A DNA stretch of 64,000 nucleotides from Hymenobacter negativus. Lineage in GTDB: Bacteria > Bacteroidota > Bacteroidia > Cytophagales > Hymenobacteraceae. How positions within the stretch are numbered: the stretch's first letter is position 1; each line of letters opens with the position of its first letter. This document shows, piece after piece, positions 1-9,095 of the stretch. The translations under genes and the position numbers were made by a program. The stretch spans positions 124,001 to 188,000 of the forward strand of contig NZ_JAGETZ010000010.1 of NCBI RefSeq assembly GCF_017571495.1, given 5' to 3'. The notes below the pieces were generated by a model that saw only the letters and a program-made list of their open reading frames with translations, made no database searches and was not told the DNA's origin.

Positions 1-2
1 GC

Positions 3-107
3 CACCTGCCTATTCAGGCCACTGTAGAGCCGCCCATGCACACCTTGGAAACCCTCATTGCCAACGACATGCCGCCCCGCTCGCCGCGGCCGATTCGACA
101 GCCCTAG
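3..107 (+). CDS. Possible 3' end of an upstream gene (partial)
   Basis: An open frame enters from the left edge and stops at the TAG at 105-107, giving a 34-residue tail with no start in the window. It lies 65 bases before the first GH43 gene and on the same strand, so it could be the end of the preceding enzyme of the xylan operon. The tail is proline-rich and I do not recognise a family. At this GC content a short open frame can occur by chance, so this is a weak call. Confidence 0.28.
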   Translation, partial: HLPIQATVEPPMHTLETLIANDMPPRSPRPIRQP

Positions 108-172
108 TTATTCTCTTGGCTTCGTTGGCCACTTACGAGCCGCCTGCCTTGTCATTTCCCACCCTCGCATTT

Positions 173-1837
173 ATGCCCCAATTCCTTTCATCTGTAGCCC
201 TGGTTACGGCACTTGCGCTAGCCGTTTCGCCCCCGTGCAGCTACGGTCAGGCCAGCCCTAAGCCGGGCGAAAACCCCATCCTGCGCGACGTCTTCACCGC
301 CGACCCGGCCCCCCTGGTATATAAGGATAAGGTGTACCTGTACGTGGGCCACGACGAGGCCAAGGAGGGGCAGATGTTCAACATGAACGACTGGCGGTGC
401 TACTCTTCCACCGATATGAAAACCTGGACGGCGCACGGCCCGGTAATGAGCGTGCGCGATTTCAAATGGGCCGTGCGCGACGCCTGGGCCTCACAGGTGG
501 TGGCACACAACGGCAAGTTCTACTTCTACTCGGCGGTGCAGGAGGGGGCGCCGGCCAACGCCAAGGCCATCGGGGTAGCCGTTTCCGACAGCCCCACCGG
601 CCCCTTTGTAGATGCCCGCGGCTCGGCTCTCGTCTCCGACAAAACCACGCCCGGCCCCAACAACTGGGACGACATCGACCCCACCGTATTCGTGGATGAC
701 GACGGCACGGCTTGGCTGGCCTGGGGCAACCCCAACTGCTACCTGGCCAAGCTCAAGCCCAACATGACCGAGCTGGACGGGCCCATCCAGCGCATCGAAG
801 TGCCCAACTACACCGAAGGCCCTTGGCTGCACAAGCGCGGCAGCACCTACTACCTCACCTACGCCGCCTTTGCGCACCAGGGCATGTGGGAGAAGCTCTG
901 CTACGCCACCGCCCCGCGCGTCACCGGCCCCTGGACCTACCAGGGCATCCTCACCGAGCAGGCCAAAAACAGCTATACCATTCACCCGGGCATCGTCGAG
1001 TTTAAGAAGCAGTGGTACCTGTTTTACCACAACGCGACCCTCACGCTGCCCACCGGCGAAAGCGGGGCGCTGGGCCGGCGCAGCGTGTGCGCCGAGTACC
1101 TCTACTACAACTCCGACGGCACGATTCAGCCCATTGCCCACACGGTGGCTGGCCTGAGCGTGCCGCCCCGCAAAGGCCCCCAGCCGGCCCCGCCCAAGCG
1201 CCCGCCAGCGGTTCCGGCTGCGGCCACGCCCCCATTGGCAAACCCTGGTATCGCCCTCACCGAAAACACTCAGCCCCGGCCCGCGCAGTGGCCCGGCAAC
1301 CCTGTTTTCAGCACCATGCCCGACCCAGCCACGCTGGCCCTCGATAACCTGAGCTTCAACCATAGCAAGGGCATTACCAACCTGGGGCAAACGTTTGAGG
1401 TGAAAGCCGATTGCCGGCTCACGCGCCTTGACCTATTCGGCGGCGACGGCCTTGGCACGGACGCCAAGCAGCCCGTGGCCCTGGCTCTCTACGACTTGGG
1501 GCCAGTTACCGGCCTCGCCGCCGACGCACCCACCTACCCGGACGGCCCCAACCTGCTGGGTGCGGCCAATGGACTGAGCATCAACTATACGCCCCAAGCT
1601 GCTGGCATCCTGCAATTCGATTTTGCTACTGGCCCCCAAGTGACGTTGCGGGCCGGCCACCGCTACGCGCTGGAACTGCAGGGCGTAGCGAAGTCGGCGC
1701 CGCTGTTTTGGCGAGTAAGCCGGCAGGATACCTATGCTGGCGGCAGCGCCTACCAAAACCGTCAACTCGTGCTCCTGAACGACAAGCACGGCTACGACTT
1801 TGCCCTGGCCGTGTACGGCACGCCGCTAAACGACTAA
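173..1837 (+). CDS. GH43 glycoside hydrolase (arabinofuranosidase/xylosidase type), secreted
   Basis: A 554-residue exported enzyme. The ATG at 173 is preferred over an in-frame codon at 116 because it opens directly onto a signal peptide (hydrophobic residues 4-20, cleavage near 25). The five-bladed GH43 catalytic domain covers about residues 33-350. The expected acidic triad is visible: Asp44 in TADPAPLV, Asp169 in DIDPTVF and Glu215 in TEGPWL. Family knowledge makes it an exo-acting alpha-L-arabinofuranosidase or beta-xylosidase; the sequence alone does not separate these. Residues about 375-554 form an extra module of beta-sandwich character that I cannot name, joined by a Pro/Ala-rich linker. 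It is the first complete gene of a same-strand hemicellulase run up to 11 kb, 27 bases before the GH8 gene. Confidence 0.88.
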   Translation: MPQFLSSVALVTALALAVSPPCSYGQASPKPGENPILRDVFTADPAPLVYKDKVYLYVGHDEAKEGQMFNMNDWRCYSSTDMKTWTAHGPVMSVRDFKWAVRDAWASQVVAHNGKFYFYSAVQEGAPANAKAIGVAVSDSPTGPFVDARGSALVSDKTTPGPNNWDDIDPTVFVDDDGTAWLAWGNPNCYLAKLKPNMTELDGPIQRIEVPNYTEGPWLHKRGSTYYLTYAAFAHQGMWEKLCYATAPRVTGPWTYQGILTEQAKNSYTIHPGIVEFKKQWYLFYHNATLTLPTGESGALGRRSVCAEYLYYNSDGTIQPIAHTVAGLSVPPRKGPQPAPPKRPPAVPAAATPPLANPGIALTENTQPRPAQWPGNPVFSTMPDPATLALDNLSFNHSKGITNLGQTFEVKADCRLTRLDLFGGDGLGTDAKQPVALALYDLGPVTGLAADAPTYPDGPNLLGAANGLSINYTPQAAGILQFDFATGPQVTLRAGHRYALELQGVAKSAPLFWRVSRQDTYAGGSAYQNRQLVLLNDKHGYDFALAVYGTPLND

Positions 1838-1864
1838 GCTACTCCCCGAAACCACAGCAGCTTT

Positions 1865-3169
1865 ATGACTACCTGTCTGGCTCTTATGCACCGTAGTAAG
1901 CACGTCCTCCTGGCGGTGGGCCTGCTTTTCGCGGGTGCTGCTCCCGGCTACGGCCAGCATTCCAGCCCGCAGAAGAAGCCGGCCAGCACCGCGGCTGCTT
2001 ACACCAATGCCTACCCCAACCTGCTGCGGGAAGCAGGTTACAACCAGGCCGACATCGACCGGAAAGTGGCCCAAGCGTACCACGACGTGTTTGAGGGGCC
2101 GAATAAGGTGTACTTCGCGGTGGGCGATTCCATGGCCTATGTATCGGATGTGAAAAACGAGGACGCCCGCACCGAGGGCCTTTCCTACGGCATGATGGTA
2201 GCCGTGCAACTCAACAAAAAGGAGGTGTTTGACCGGCTCTGGCGCTGGTCGAAGAAGTATTTGCAGCACCAGAGCGGGCCGTTGGAAGGCTACTTTGCCT
2301 GGAGCATCAATACGGCCACGATGAAGCGCAATTCCGAAGGGCCGGCCTCCGATGGCGAACTGTATTTCGTGACCAGTCTGCTGTTTGCTGCCAACCGCTG
2401 GGGTAACGCCACGGGCATCAACTACTACCAGGAAGCCCGCCGCATTCTGGACGCCTCCTGGAAAAAGAACGGCACCGGCGATGTGCACAACCTTTTCAAC
2501 ACCAAGGCCAAGCAGATAAGCTTCGTGCCGGTGGGCGACATGTACAACTGGACCGACCCATCGTACCACGTGCCGGCTTTCTTGGAAGTGTGGGCCACCT
2601 ACGCCAAGGACGGGCACGCGCAGTTTTACCGGGACTGCGCCGATACGTCGCGCGTCTTTCTGCACCGCGCTTGCGCCGCCCCCACCGGCCTCAACTACGA
2701 TTACACCGAGTTTAGCGGCAAGCCCCACTCCACCCGGTGGGCCCCCGCTGCGTTTCGCTACGACTCCTGGCGCGTGCCCATGAACATCGCCATGGACTAC
2801 GTGTGGTTTGGCAAGGACCGGACCTGGCAGCAGCAGTACGCGCAGCGCTTCCAGGACTTCCTGCGCACCAAAGGCCTCAACACCTTCGAAGACCAGTTCA
2901 ATGTGGACGGCTCGCTGCCGGATTTCATTTTGCCGGCAGGCAAGGTAAAGAAGCTGCGGCACTCGCTGGGCCTGGTGGCTACCTCGGCGTCGGCCTCGCT
3001 TATGCGTCCCGCCCCGCCGCAGCTCGACTTTGTGCACGCCCTCTGGAACGCCAAGCTGGCGCCCTACGAAGACGGCTATTTCGACCCCTACTACGACGGC
3101 CTGCTCTACCTGTTCAGCCTGATGCACCTGAGCGGCAAGTACCAGGTGATTAAGCCCCAAACGCACTAA
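1865..3169 (+). CDS. GH8 glycoside hydrolase, likely reducing-end xylose-releasing exo-oligoxylanase
   Basis: A 434-residue exported protein of the (alpha/alpha)6-barrel family GH8. A second ATG at 1886 also precedes the signal peptide (residues about 12-30) and may be the true start. Glu104 in TEGLSYGMM matches the GH8 general acid, and ASDGELYF (Asp163) matches the conserved substrate-binding Asp segment. The length fits single-domain GH8 enzymes of the Rex type, which trim xylose from the reducing end of xylo-oligosaccharides; GH8 also contains cellulases and chitosanases. The xylan-type neighbours (GH43 on both sides, GH3, CE1) favour xylo-oligosaccharides. It is 15 bases before the next GH43 gene, so cotranscription is likely. 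Confidence 0.88.
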   Translation: MTTCLALMHRSKHVLLAVGLLFAGAAPGYGQHSSPQKKPASTAAAYTNAYPNLLREAGYNQADIDRKVAQAYHDVFEGPNKVYFAVGDSMAYVSDVKNEDARTEGLSYGMMVAVQLNKKEVFDRLWRWSKKYLQHQSGPLEGYFAWSINTATMKRNSEGPASDGELYFVTSLLFAANRWGNATGINYYQEARRILDASWKKNGTGDVHNLFNTKAKQISFVPVGDMYNWTDPSYHVPAFLEVWATYAKDGHAQFYRDCADTSRVFLHRACAAPTGLNYDYTEFSGKPHSTRWAPAAFRYDSWRVPMNIAMDYVWFGKDRTWQQQYAQRFQDFLRTKGLNTFEDQFNVDGSLPDFILPAGKVKKLRHSLGLVATSASASLMRPAPPQLDFVHALWNAKLAPYEDGYFDPYYDGLLYLFSLMHLSGKYQVIKPQTH

Positions 3170-3184
3170 CCACGAAGCTTACCT

Positions 3185-4753
3185 ATGAAGAACTACTTGT
3201 TGCTGTTGTTGGTCAGCCTGAGCCTTTTGGGGCTACGGCCGGTCGTGTGGGCGCAGGCCCACAACCCCATTGTGCATGCCGATGTGCCGGACCTGTCCAT
3301 GATTCGGGTGGGCAAAACCTACTACATGAGCAGCACCACCATGCACATGAGCCCCGGCGTGCCCATCATGAAATCGACCGATTTGGTGAATTGGAAACTG
3401 GTGAGCTACGCCTACGATACCCTCACCAACGTCGATGCTATGACGCTGGCCAACGGCAAAAGCACCTACGGGCGCGGCTCCTGGGCCAGCAGCCTGCGCT
3501 ACCACCAGGGCACCTACTACGTCAGCACGTTTGCCCAGACCTCGGGCCGTACCCACGTGTATTTCACCAAAAACATTGAAAAAGGCCCCTGGAAAGCTGT
3601 TTCCTTCCGGCCCAGCATGCACGACCATTCGCTGTTTTTTGACGATGATGGCCGCGTGTACATGGTGTACGGCACAGGCAAGCTGCAACTGGCCGAGCTC
3701 ACGGCCGACGTGTCGGGCTTGAAGCCGGGCACCAGTCCGCAGGTCATCATCGAGAATGCCAGCGCCCCCGCCGGCCCCAACCTCGGCCTGCCGGCCGAAG
3801 GCTCGCAACTGTTCAAAGTCAACGGCAAATACTACCTCTTCAACATCACCTGGCCCAAAGGCGGGATGCGCACGGTCGTCGTGCACCGGGCCAACAAGAT
3901 TACGGGTCCCTACGAGGGCCGGGTAGCCCTGCAAGACCTAGGCGTGGCTCAGGGTGGCCTCATCGATACGCCCGACGGCAAGTGGTATTCTTACTTATTC
4001 CGCGATTATGGCGCCGTGGGCCGCATTCCGTACCTAGTGCCGGTGCAGTGGGAGAATGGCTGGCCGGTGCAGGGAAGTCCGGCGGGTAAGGTGCCCGAAA
4101 CCCTGCCGCTGCCTGCTAACCAATCCCTGATTCCAGGGATAGTAAACTCGGACGAATTCACCCGGCAAAAGGGCGAGCCGGCCCTGCCGCTGGTGTGGCA
4201 GTGGAACCATAACCCCGACAATACGCTGTGGTCCGTAACCAAGCGCCCCGGCTACCTGCGCCTCACCACCGGGCGCGTCGATACGTCCTTCGTGATGGCC
4301 CGCAACACCCTCACCCAGCGCACCATCGGCCCGGCATGCACCGGCACCACGGCCCTAGACGTGTCGCACCTAAAGGACGGCGACTTTGCCGGCCTCGGGG
4401 TGTTGCAGCGGCGCTACGGCCTGGTGGGCGTGAAGGCCAGCAAAGGGGGCAAAGCCATTGTGATGGTCAGTGCCGAGTCGGAAAGGCCGGTCGAGCTGCA
4501 GCGCCTGCCGCTGACGCAGGACAAGGTGTACTTCAAAATTGCCTGCGACTTCCAGGACCGTAAAGACGTCGCCACTTTCTTCTACAGCCTCGATGGCAAG
4601 GCCTGGCAGCCGGTGGGTGGCCCGCTCAAAATGGCCTACACGCTGCCGCACTTCATTGGTTACCGGTTCAGCCTTTTCAACTACGCTACCCAAGCAGCGG
4701 GGGGGTACGCCGATTTCGACTATTTCCGCATTGATGACCACCTGACGAAGTAG
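3185..4753 (+). CDS. GH43 beta-xylosidase-like enzyme with C-terminal beta-sandwich domain
   Basis: A 522-residue protein with a signal peptide (residues 1-24). The GH43 propeller spans about residues 26-320; putative catalytic residues are Asp36 in ADVPDLSM, Asp147 in MHDHSLFF and Glu205 in AEGSQLF. Residues about 335-520 look like the concanavalin-like C-terminal domain that closes the active site in many GH43 beta-xylosidases and arabinofuranosidases. That domain arrangement distinguishes it from the other two GH43 proteins in this operon, so the three probably cleave different linkages. The exact specificity, xylosidase or arabinofuranosidase, cannot be read from sequence. Confidence 0.88.
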   Translation: MKNYLLLLLVSLSLLGLRPVVWAQAHNPIVHADVPDLSMIRVGKTYYMSSTTMHMSPGVPIMKSTDLVNWKLVSYAYDTLTNVDAMTLANGKSTYGRGSWASSLRYHQGTYYVSTFAQTSGRTHVYFTKNIEKGPWKAVSFRPSMHDHSLFFDDDGRVYMVYGTGKLQLAELTADVSGLKPGTSPQVIIENASAPAGPNLGLPAEGSQLFKVNGKYYLFNITWPKGGMRTVVVHRANKITGPYEGRVALQDLGVAQGGLIDTPDGKWYSYLFRDYGAVGRIPYLVPVQWENGWPVQGSPAGKVPETLPLPANQSLIPGIVNSDEFTRQKGEPALPLVWQWNHNPDNTLWSVTKRPGYLRLTTGRVDTSFVMARNTLTQRTIGPACTGTTALDVSHLKDGDFAGLGVLQRRYGLVGVKASKGGKAIVMVSAESERPVELQRLPLTQDKVYFKIACDFQDRKDVATFFYSLDGKAWQPVGGPLKMAYTLPHFIGYRFSLFNYATQAAGGYADFDYFRIDDHLTK

Positions 4754-4788
4754 GAACCCACCTCCGCACTTACCAACCCTGAAACCCG

Positions 4789-6138
4789 ATGCGCAACCTG
4801 AAACCTTTTTGGCTACTGGCGGCCCTGCTACTTAGTGGTCTGCACTCCGCCAGCGCCCAGAATCCTTTTATCACCAATCAATTCACGGCTGACCCCACGG
4901 CCCGCGTATTCGGCGACCGGGTATACGTGTACCCCTCGCACGACATTCGAGCCACTCCCGGGCATGGGCGGGCCGGCTGGTTTGTGATGGAGGACTACCA
5001 CGTGTTTTCCTCGGCCAACCTCACCGACTGGACCGACCACGGCGTGATTGTGACCCAGAACAAAGTGCCCTGGGTGAAGCCCGACAGCTACAGCATGTGG
5101 GCGCCCGACTGCATGTTCCGCAACGGCAAGTACTACTTCTACTTCCCGACTACCCCGCGTGATACGACCATAAGCAAGGGCTTCACGGTGGGGGTAGCTG
5201 TGGCCGACAAGCCCACTGGCCCCTTCGTGCCGCAGCCGCTGCCCATTAAGGGCGTGCGCGGCATCGACCCTAATGTGTTTATCGACAAGGACGGCCAGGC
5301 TTACCTCTACTGGTCGCAGGGCAACATCTACGGGGCCAAGCTGAAGGAAAACATGCTGGAACTGGCCTCCGAGCCCAAAACCTTGGGCGAGCTGCCCACC
5401 AAAGGCTTGAAGGAAGGCCCGTATGTGTTCGAGCGCAAGGGGATTTACTACCTCACGTATCCGCACGTCGAGAACAAGACCGAGCGCCTCGAATATGCCA
5501 CCAGCACCAGCCCGCTGGGCCCGTTCACGGTGAAGGGCGTAATTATGGACGAGTCGCCGACCGGCTGCTGGACCAACCACCACTCGCTGCTGCAATTCAA
5601 AAACCAGTGGTATCTGTTCTACCACCACAACGATTTGTCGCCGAAATTCGACAAGAACCGGTCGGTTAGAATCGACAGCTTGTCCTTCGCCGCCGATGGC
5701 TCGATTCGGAAAGTGACGCCCACCCTGCGCGGCGTGGGCCTGACCGATGCCAGGCAGAAAATCCAGCTCGACCGCTACAGCCACCTGAGCAAGCAGGGCG
5801 CCGCCATTGCCTTCCTGGACACCGCCAACACCTTCCAGGGCTGGAAAACTAACTTCACCGGTGGTTCCGGCTGGGTGCAGTACAACGGGGTAGCGTTTGG
5901 CTCAAAGAAGCCGAAAACTGTTTCACTGCGGGGCATATCCACAGCCGGTGCCATCCTGCAAATCCGGCTGGATAATGCGACGGGGCCCGTTGTGGCGGAA
6001 GTAACGGTGCCGAAGGGCAGCACCTGGCAGGAAGTAAAAGCTCCGGTCACCAGCTTCAAGCCCGGCATCCACGCGCTGTATGTGGCGCCGAAGTCCTCGA
6101 CGGCAGCCGTGGAAGTTGACTGGGTGCGCTTTGAGTAA
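4789..6138 (+). CDS. GH43 hydrolase with C-terminal CBM6-like module
   Basis: A 449-residue exported protein; the signal peptide is residues 1-24. The GH43 propeller occupies about residues 25-320, with Asp35 in TADPTARV, Asp160 in GIDPNVF and Glu209 in KEGPYVF as the likely catalytic triad. Residues about 330-449 resemble a CBM6 carbohydrate-binding module, ending in the typical VDWVRFE strand. GH43-CBM6 proteins are usually arabinoxylan arabinofuranohydrolases or beta-xylosidases acting on branched polymer. It is followed 4 bases after its stop by a strong hairpin (6143-6183) and then by the GH3 gene. Confidence 0.88.
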   Translation: MRNLKPFWLLAALLLSGLHSASAQNPFITNQFTADPTARVFGDRVYVYPSHDIRATPGHGRAGWFVMEDYHVFSSANLTDWTDHGVIVTQNKVPWVKPDSYSMWAPDCMFRNGKYYFYFPTTPRDTTISKGFTVGVAVADKPTGPFVPQPLPIKGVRGIDPNVFIDKDGQAYLYWSQGNIYGAKLKENMLELASEPKTLGELPTKGLKEGPYVFERKGIYYLTYPHVENKTERLEYATSTSPLGPFTVKGVIMDESPTGCWTNHHSLLQFKNQWYLFYHHNDLSPKFDKNRSVRIDSLSFAADGSIRKVTPTLRGVGLTDARQKIQLDRYSHLSKQGAAIAFLDTANTFQGWKTNFTGGSGWVQYNGVAFGSKKPKTVSLRGISTAGAILQIRLDNATGPVVAEVTVPKGSTWQEVKAPVTSFKPGIHALYVAPKSSTAAVEVDWVRFE

Positions 6139-6142
6139 GTTG

Positions 6143-6183
6143 AACGATGTAGGGGCAGGGCTTGCCCACGCCCCTACATCGTT
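6143..6183. repeat. Palindromic hairpin between GH43 and GH3 genes
   Basis: Arms of 14 bases at 6143-6156 and 6170-6183 are perfect inverted repeats, with a smaller GGGC/GCCC pairing inside the loop. It begins 4 bases after the GH43 stop. No T-run follows, so it looks more like an interspersed palindromic repeat or an mRNA-stabilising hairpin than a classical terminator. Confidence 0.7.
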
Positions 6184-6233
6184 CGCAGGTACACTGAAAA
6201 GCTGATTGAATCCATTTTCCTATCCCTCTTTTT

Positions 6234-8900
6234 ATGAAGCTTACTACTGCGTTACTTGGCCTGCTATTGCTCACCAGCGGGGCCCAGCCGGCTACCAATC
6301 CCACCCGTGGCCCGGTTGCCGAATTCCCGTTCCAGAATCCCGACTTGCCCATTGACCAGCGCGTGGATGACTTGGTGGGGCGTCTGACTTTGCCCGAAAA
6401 GGTGTCGCAGATGCTGAATGCCTCGCCGGCCATTGACCGGCTGGGTATCCCGGCCTACAACTGGTGGAACGAGGCCCTGCACGGCGTGGCCCGCACCAGT
6501 ATGAAAACCACGGTGTTTCCGCAGGCCATCGGCATGGCCGCCACTTTTGATAAGGACGCCATGCTGCAAATGGCTACCATCACCTCCGATGAGGCCCGGG
6601 CCGTGCACCAGGAGTACGTGCGGCGTGGCGAGCGCGGCATCTACCAAGGCCTCACGTTCTGGACGCCCAACATCAACATCTTCCGCGACCCGCGCTGGGG
6701 CCGCGGCCAGGAAACCTACGGCGAAGACCCCTACCTGACCGGGCAGCTGGGCTCGGCGCTGGTGAGAGGCTTCCAGGGCGACGACCCAAAATATTTGAAA
6801 ATCACGGCCTGCGCCAAGCACTTTGCCGTGCACAGCGGCCCCGAGTCGTCGCGCCACGAGTTCGACGCCAAAATCAGTGACTACGACCTGTGGGACACCT
6901 ACCTGCCGGCCTTCCGCGACTTGATTGTGGACGCTAAAGTGGCCGGCGTGATGTGCGCCTACAACGCCTATGCCGGCCAGCCCTGCTGCGGCAGCGACAT
7001 CCTGATGAACGACATTCTCTACAAGAAATGGCAGTTCAAGGGCTACGTTACCTCCGACTGCGACGGCATCAACGACTTCTGGCAGCACCACAAAACCGAC
7101 CCCGACGCCGCTACGGCCGCCGCCAACGCCGTGCTGCACGGCACCGACATTGAATGCGCCACCGGCAAGCTGTTTACCTACAACTCGCTGCTGGAGTCGG
7201 TGCAGAAAAAGCTCATCACCGAGGAGCAGCTGAACGTGTCGGTGAAGCGCCTTTATAAAATCCGCTTTCAGTTGGGCATGTTCGACCCGGTGGAGCGCGT
7301 GAAATACGCTCAAATTCCCATGAGCGTGGTGGAAAGCGCCCCGCACAAGGCTCATGCCTTGAAAATGGCGCGCGAGTCGGTGGTGCTGCTCAAGAATGAG
7401 AAAAACACCCTGCCGCTGAGCAAAAACATGAAGAAAATAGTGGTAATGGGCCCCAACGCCGACAACGAAAGCGTGCAGCTAGGCAACTACAACGGCTTCC
7501 CGACCGACATCGTGACACCGCTTGAAGGCATCCGGGCCAAGGTGGGCAAGAGCACCGAAGTGATGTACATGCAAGGGGTGGACTACGCCAGCAACACCGT
7601 ATACGAGCCGCTCGATATTAACAAGCAGCTGGCTTTCGAAGGCCAGCCAGGCTTTAAGGCCGAATACTTCAAGGGCATCAACTTGGAAGGCCCAGCCGTG
7701 GTCACCCGCCAGGAGGCCGGCCTCGACCGCTACCTCGCCAACGTGAAAATGGAAGTAGCCCCGGGCCTGCCCGCTGAGAATTTCTCGGCCCGCTACCAGG
7801 CCACGTTCACCCCGGCCACGACGGAGGAGCTGGCCCTGCAAATCAGCGGCGACGACGCCTACCGCCTGTACGTGGACGACAAGCTGGTGATTGATGCTTG
7901 GAAAGGCCGCGGCTTCTCCACTAACCAGCACGTGCTCAACGTGACCGCCGGCCAGAAACTGAACCTGCGCCTGGAGTACTACCAGGTCGACCGCCGCACC
8001 ATCCTCAAATTTACCGGCGCAAAAGTGGTGCCCATGAACGCGGCCAATATCCTGGCCAAGGTGAAGGACGCCGACGCCATCGTGTTTGTGGGCGGCATTT
8101 CGCCCAAGTTGGAAGGGGAGGAGATGAACGTGAAAGTACCCGGTTTCAGCGGCGGCGACCGTACTACCATCGGCCTGCCCCAGGTGCAAACCGACCTGCT
8201 GAAGGTGCTGCACAGCTCCGGCAAGCCGGTAATATTCACGATGATGTCGGGCAGCGCCCTGGCCACGCCTTGGGAGGCCGCCAACCTGCCGGCGATGCTC
8301 ACGAGCTGGTACGGCGGGCAGTCGGCGGGGACGGCCCTGGCCGATGTGCTCTTTGGCGATTATAACCCCGCCGGCCGCCTCCCGGTCACCTTCTACAAGT
8401 CGGAAACGCAGATGCCGGCTTTCGACAACTACAGCATGGACGGCCGCACCTACCGCTACTTCACCGGCGAAACGCTGTTTCCGTTTGGCCACGGCCTGAG
8501 CTACACCACCTTCCAGTACAGCAACGTCAAGGTGCTATCAAAACCCGTGACTGGGCAACCCATCAGCGTGAGCGCGCAAGTGCAGAACACCGGCTCACGT
8601 GCTGGCGACGAAGTAGTGCAGCTCTACGTGCGCCACTCCGGCGCCTCGGGCCGCGTGGCCCGGCACGCCCTGGAAGGCTTCCGCCGGGTAAGCCTGCAAG
8701 CCGGCGAGAAAAAGACGGTGACCTTCACCCTGTCGCCGCGCCAGCTCTCTCGCCTCGATGCGCAAGCCCGCCGCGTGGAGCAGGCCGGAAAAGTGCAGGT
8801 ATTCGTGGGCGGCGGCCAGCCGCTGACGGCCGCCGTGAAAGCCGGCCGCGTGCAGCAGGCAGACCTGTTGCTAACGGGAGCTACCAAGACGATAGACTAA
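6234..8900 (+). CDS. GH3 beta-xylosidase/beta-glucosidase with PA14 insertion
   Basis: An 888-residue exported GH3 enzyme. Order: signal peptide (about 1-20), N-terminal TIM barrel (about 30-380) with KHF and the nucleophile motif TSDCDG (Asp275), then the alpha/beta sandwich split by a PA14 domain (about 475-610; AEYFKG at its start and the GDDAYRLYVDD strand), and a C-terminal fibronectin-III-like domain with the FPFGHGLSYTTF signature. The N-terminal pattern (NWWNEALHGV, TFWTPNINIFRDPRWGRGQE) is that of the xylan 1,4-beta-xylosidase branch of GH3. It would finish xylo-oligosaccharides produced by the upstream GH8 and GH43 enzymes. PA14 inserts in GH3 shape the active-site entrance and select oligomer length. 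Confidence 0.92.
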   Translation: MKLTTALLGLLLLTSGAQPATNPTRGPVAEFPFQNPDLPIDQRVDDLVGRLTLPEKVSQMLNASPAIDRLGIPAYNWWNEALHGVARTSMKTTVFPQAIGMAATFDKDAMLQMATITSDEARAVHQEYVRRGERGIYQGLTFWTPNINIFRDPRWGRGQETYGEDPYLTGQLGSALVRGFQGDDPKYLKITACAKHFAVHSGPESSRHEFDAKISDYDLWDTYLPAFRDLIVDAKVAGVMCAYNAYAGQPCCGSDILMNDILYKKWQFKGYVTSDCDGINDFWQHHKTDPDAATAAANAVLHGTDIECATGKLFTYNSLLESVQKKLITEEQLNVSVKRLYKIRFQLGMFDPVERVKYAQIPMSVVESAPHKAHALKMARESVVLLKNEKNTLPLSKNMKKIVVMGPNADNESVQLGNYNGFPTDIVTPLEGIRAKVGKSTEVMYMQGVDYASNTVYEPLDINKQLAFEGQPGFKAEYFKGINLEGPAVVTRQEAGLDRYLANVKMEVAPGLPAENFSARYQATFTPATTEELALQISGDDAYRLYVDDKLVIDAWKGRGFSTNQHVLNVTAGQKLNLRLEYYQVDRRTILKFTGAKVVPMNAANILAKVKDADAIVFVGGISPKLEGEEMNVKVPGFSGGDRTTIGLPQVQTDLLKVLHSSGKPVIFTMMSGSALATPWEAANLPAMLTSWYGGQSAGTALADVLFGDYNPAGRLPVTFYKSETQMPAFDNYSMDGRTYRYFTGETLFPFGHGLSYTTFQYSNVKVLSKPVTGQPISVSAQVQNTGSRAGDEVVQLYVRHSGASGRVARHALEGFRRVSLQAGEKKTVTFTLSPRQLSRLDAQARRVEQAGKVQVFVGGGQPLTAAVKAGRVQQADLLLTGATKTID

Positions 8901-8916
8901 CTCAACTGAAATAACG

Positions 8917-9046
8917 GTCATGCTGAGCGCAGTCGAAGCATTTCTACCGCTTCGTCAGGCTCCCCTCTCCGCGGGAGAGGGGCTGGGAGTGAGGTTTAGA
9001 CGTTGCAGCGAAGCAGTAGAGATGCTTCGGCTGTGCTCCGCATGAC
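8917..9046. repeat. Composite nested palindromic repeat
   Basis: Outer arms of 38 bases (8917-8954 and 9009-9046) are inverted repeats with five mismatches. They begin and end with GTCATGC...GAAGCAT sequence, which recurs in shorter or related form at 27504-27565 and, more diverged, at 56663-56761. The loop contains CCCCTCTCCGCGGGAGAGGGG-type sequence (about 8961-8982) and a GAGTGAGGTT tail, the hallmark of the second family at 24632, 28885 and 55077. Two repeat families are therefore nested here. It lies between the GH3 and CE1 genes. Confidence 0.75.
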
Positions 9047-9095
9047 AGGCGTTTTTATTAAGCATTACGATTCAAAATCCACCCTCTCTCCACCC

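Noticed and set aside
1826..3166. 446-residue open frame on the - strand opposite GH8
   Set aside because: It is the antisense shadow of a well-supported GH8 gene; the composition is low-complexity His/Val/Gly as expected from reading high-GC codons backwards.
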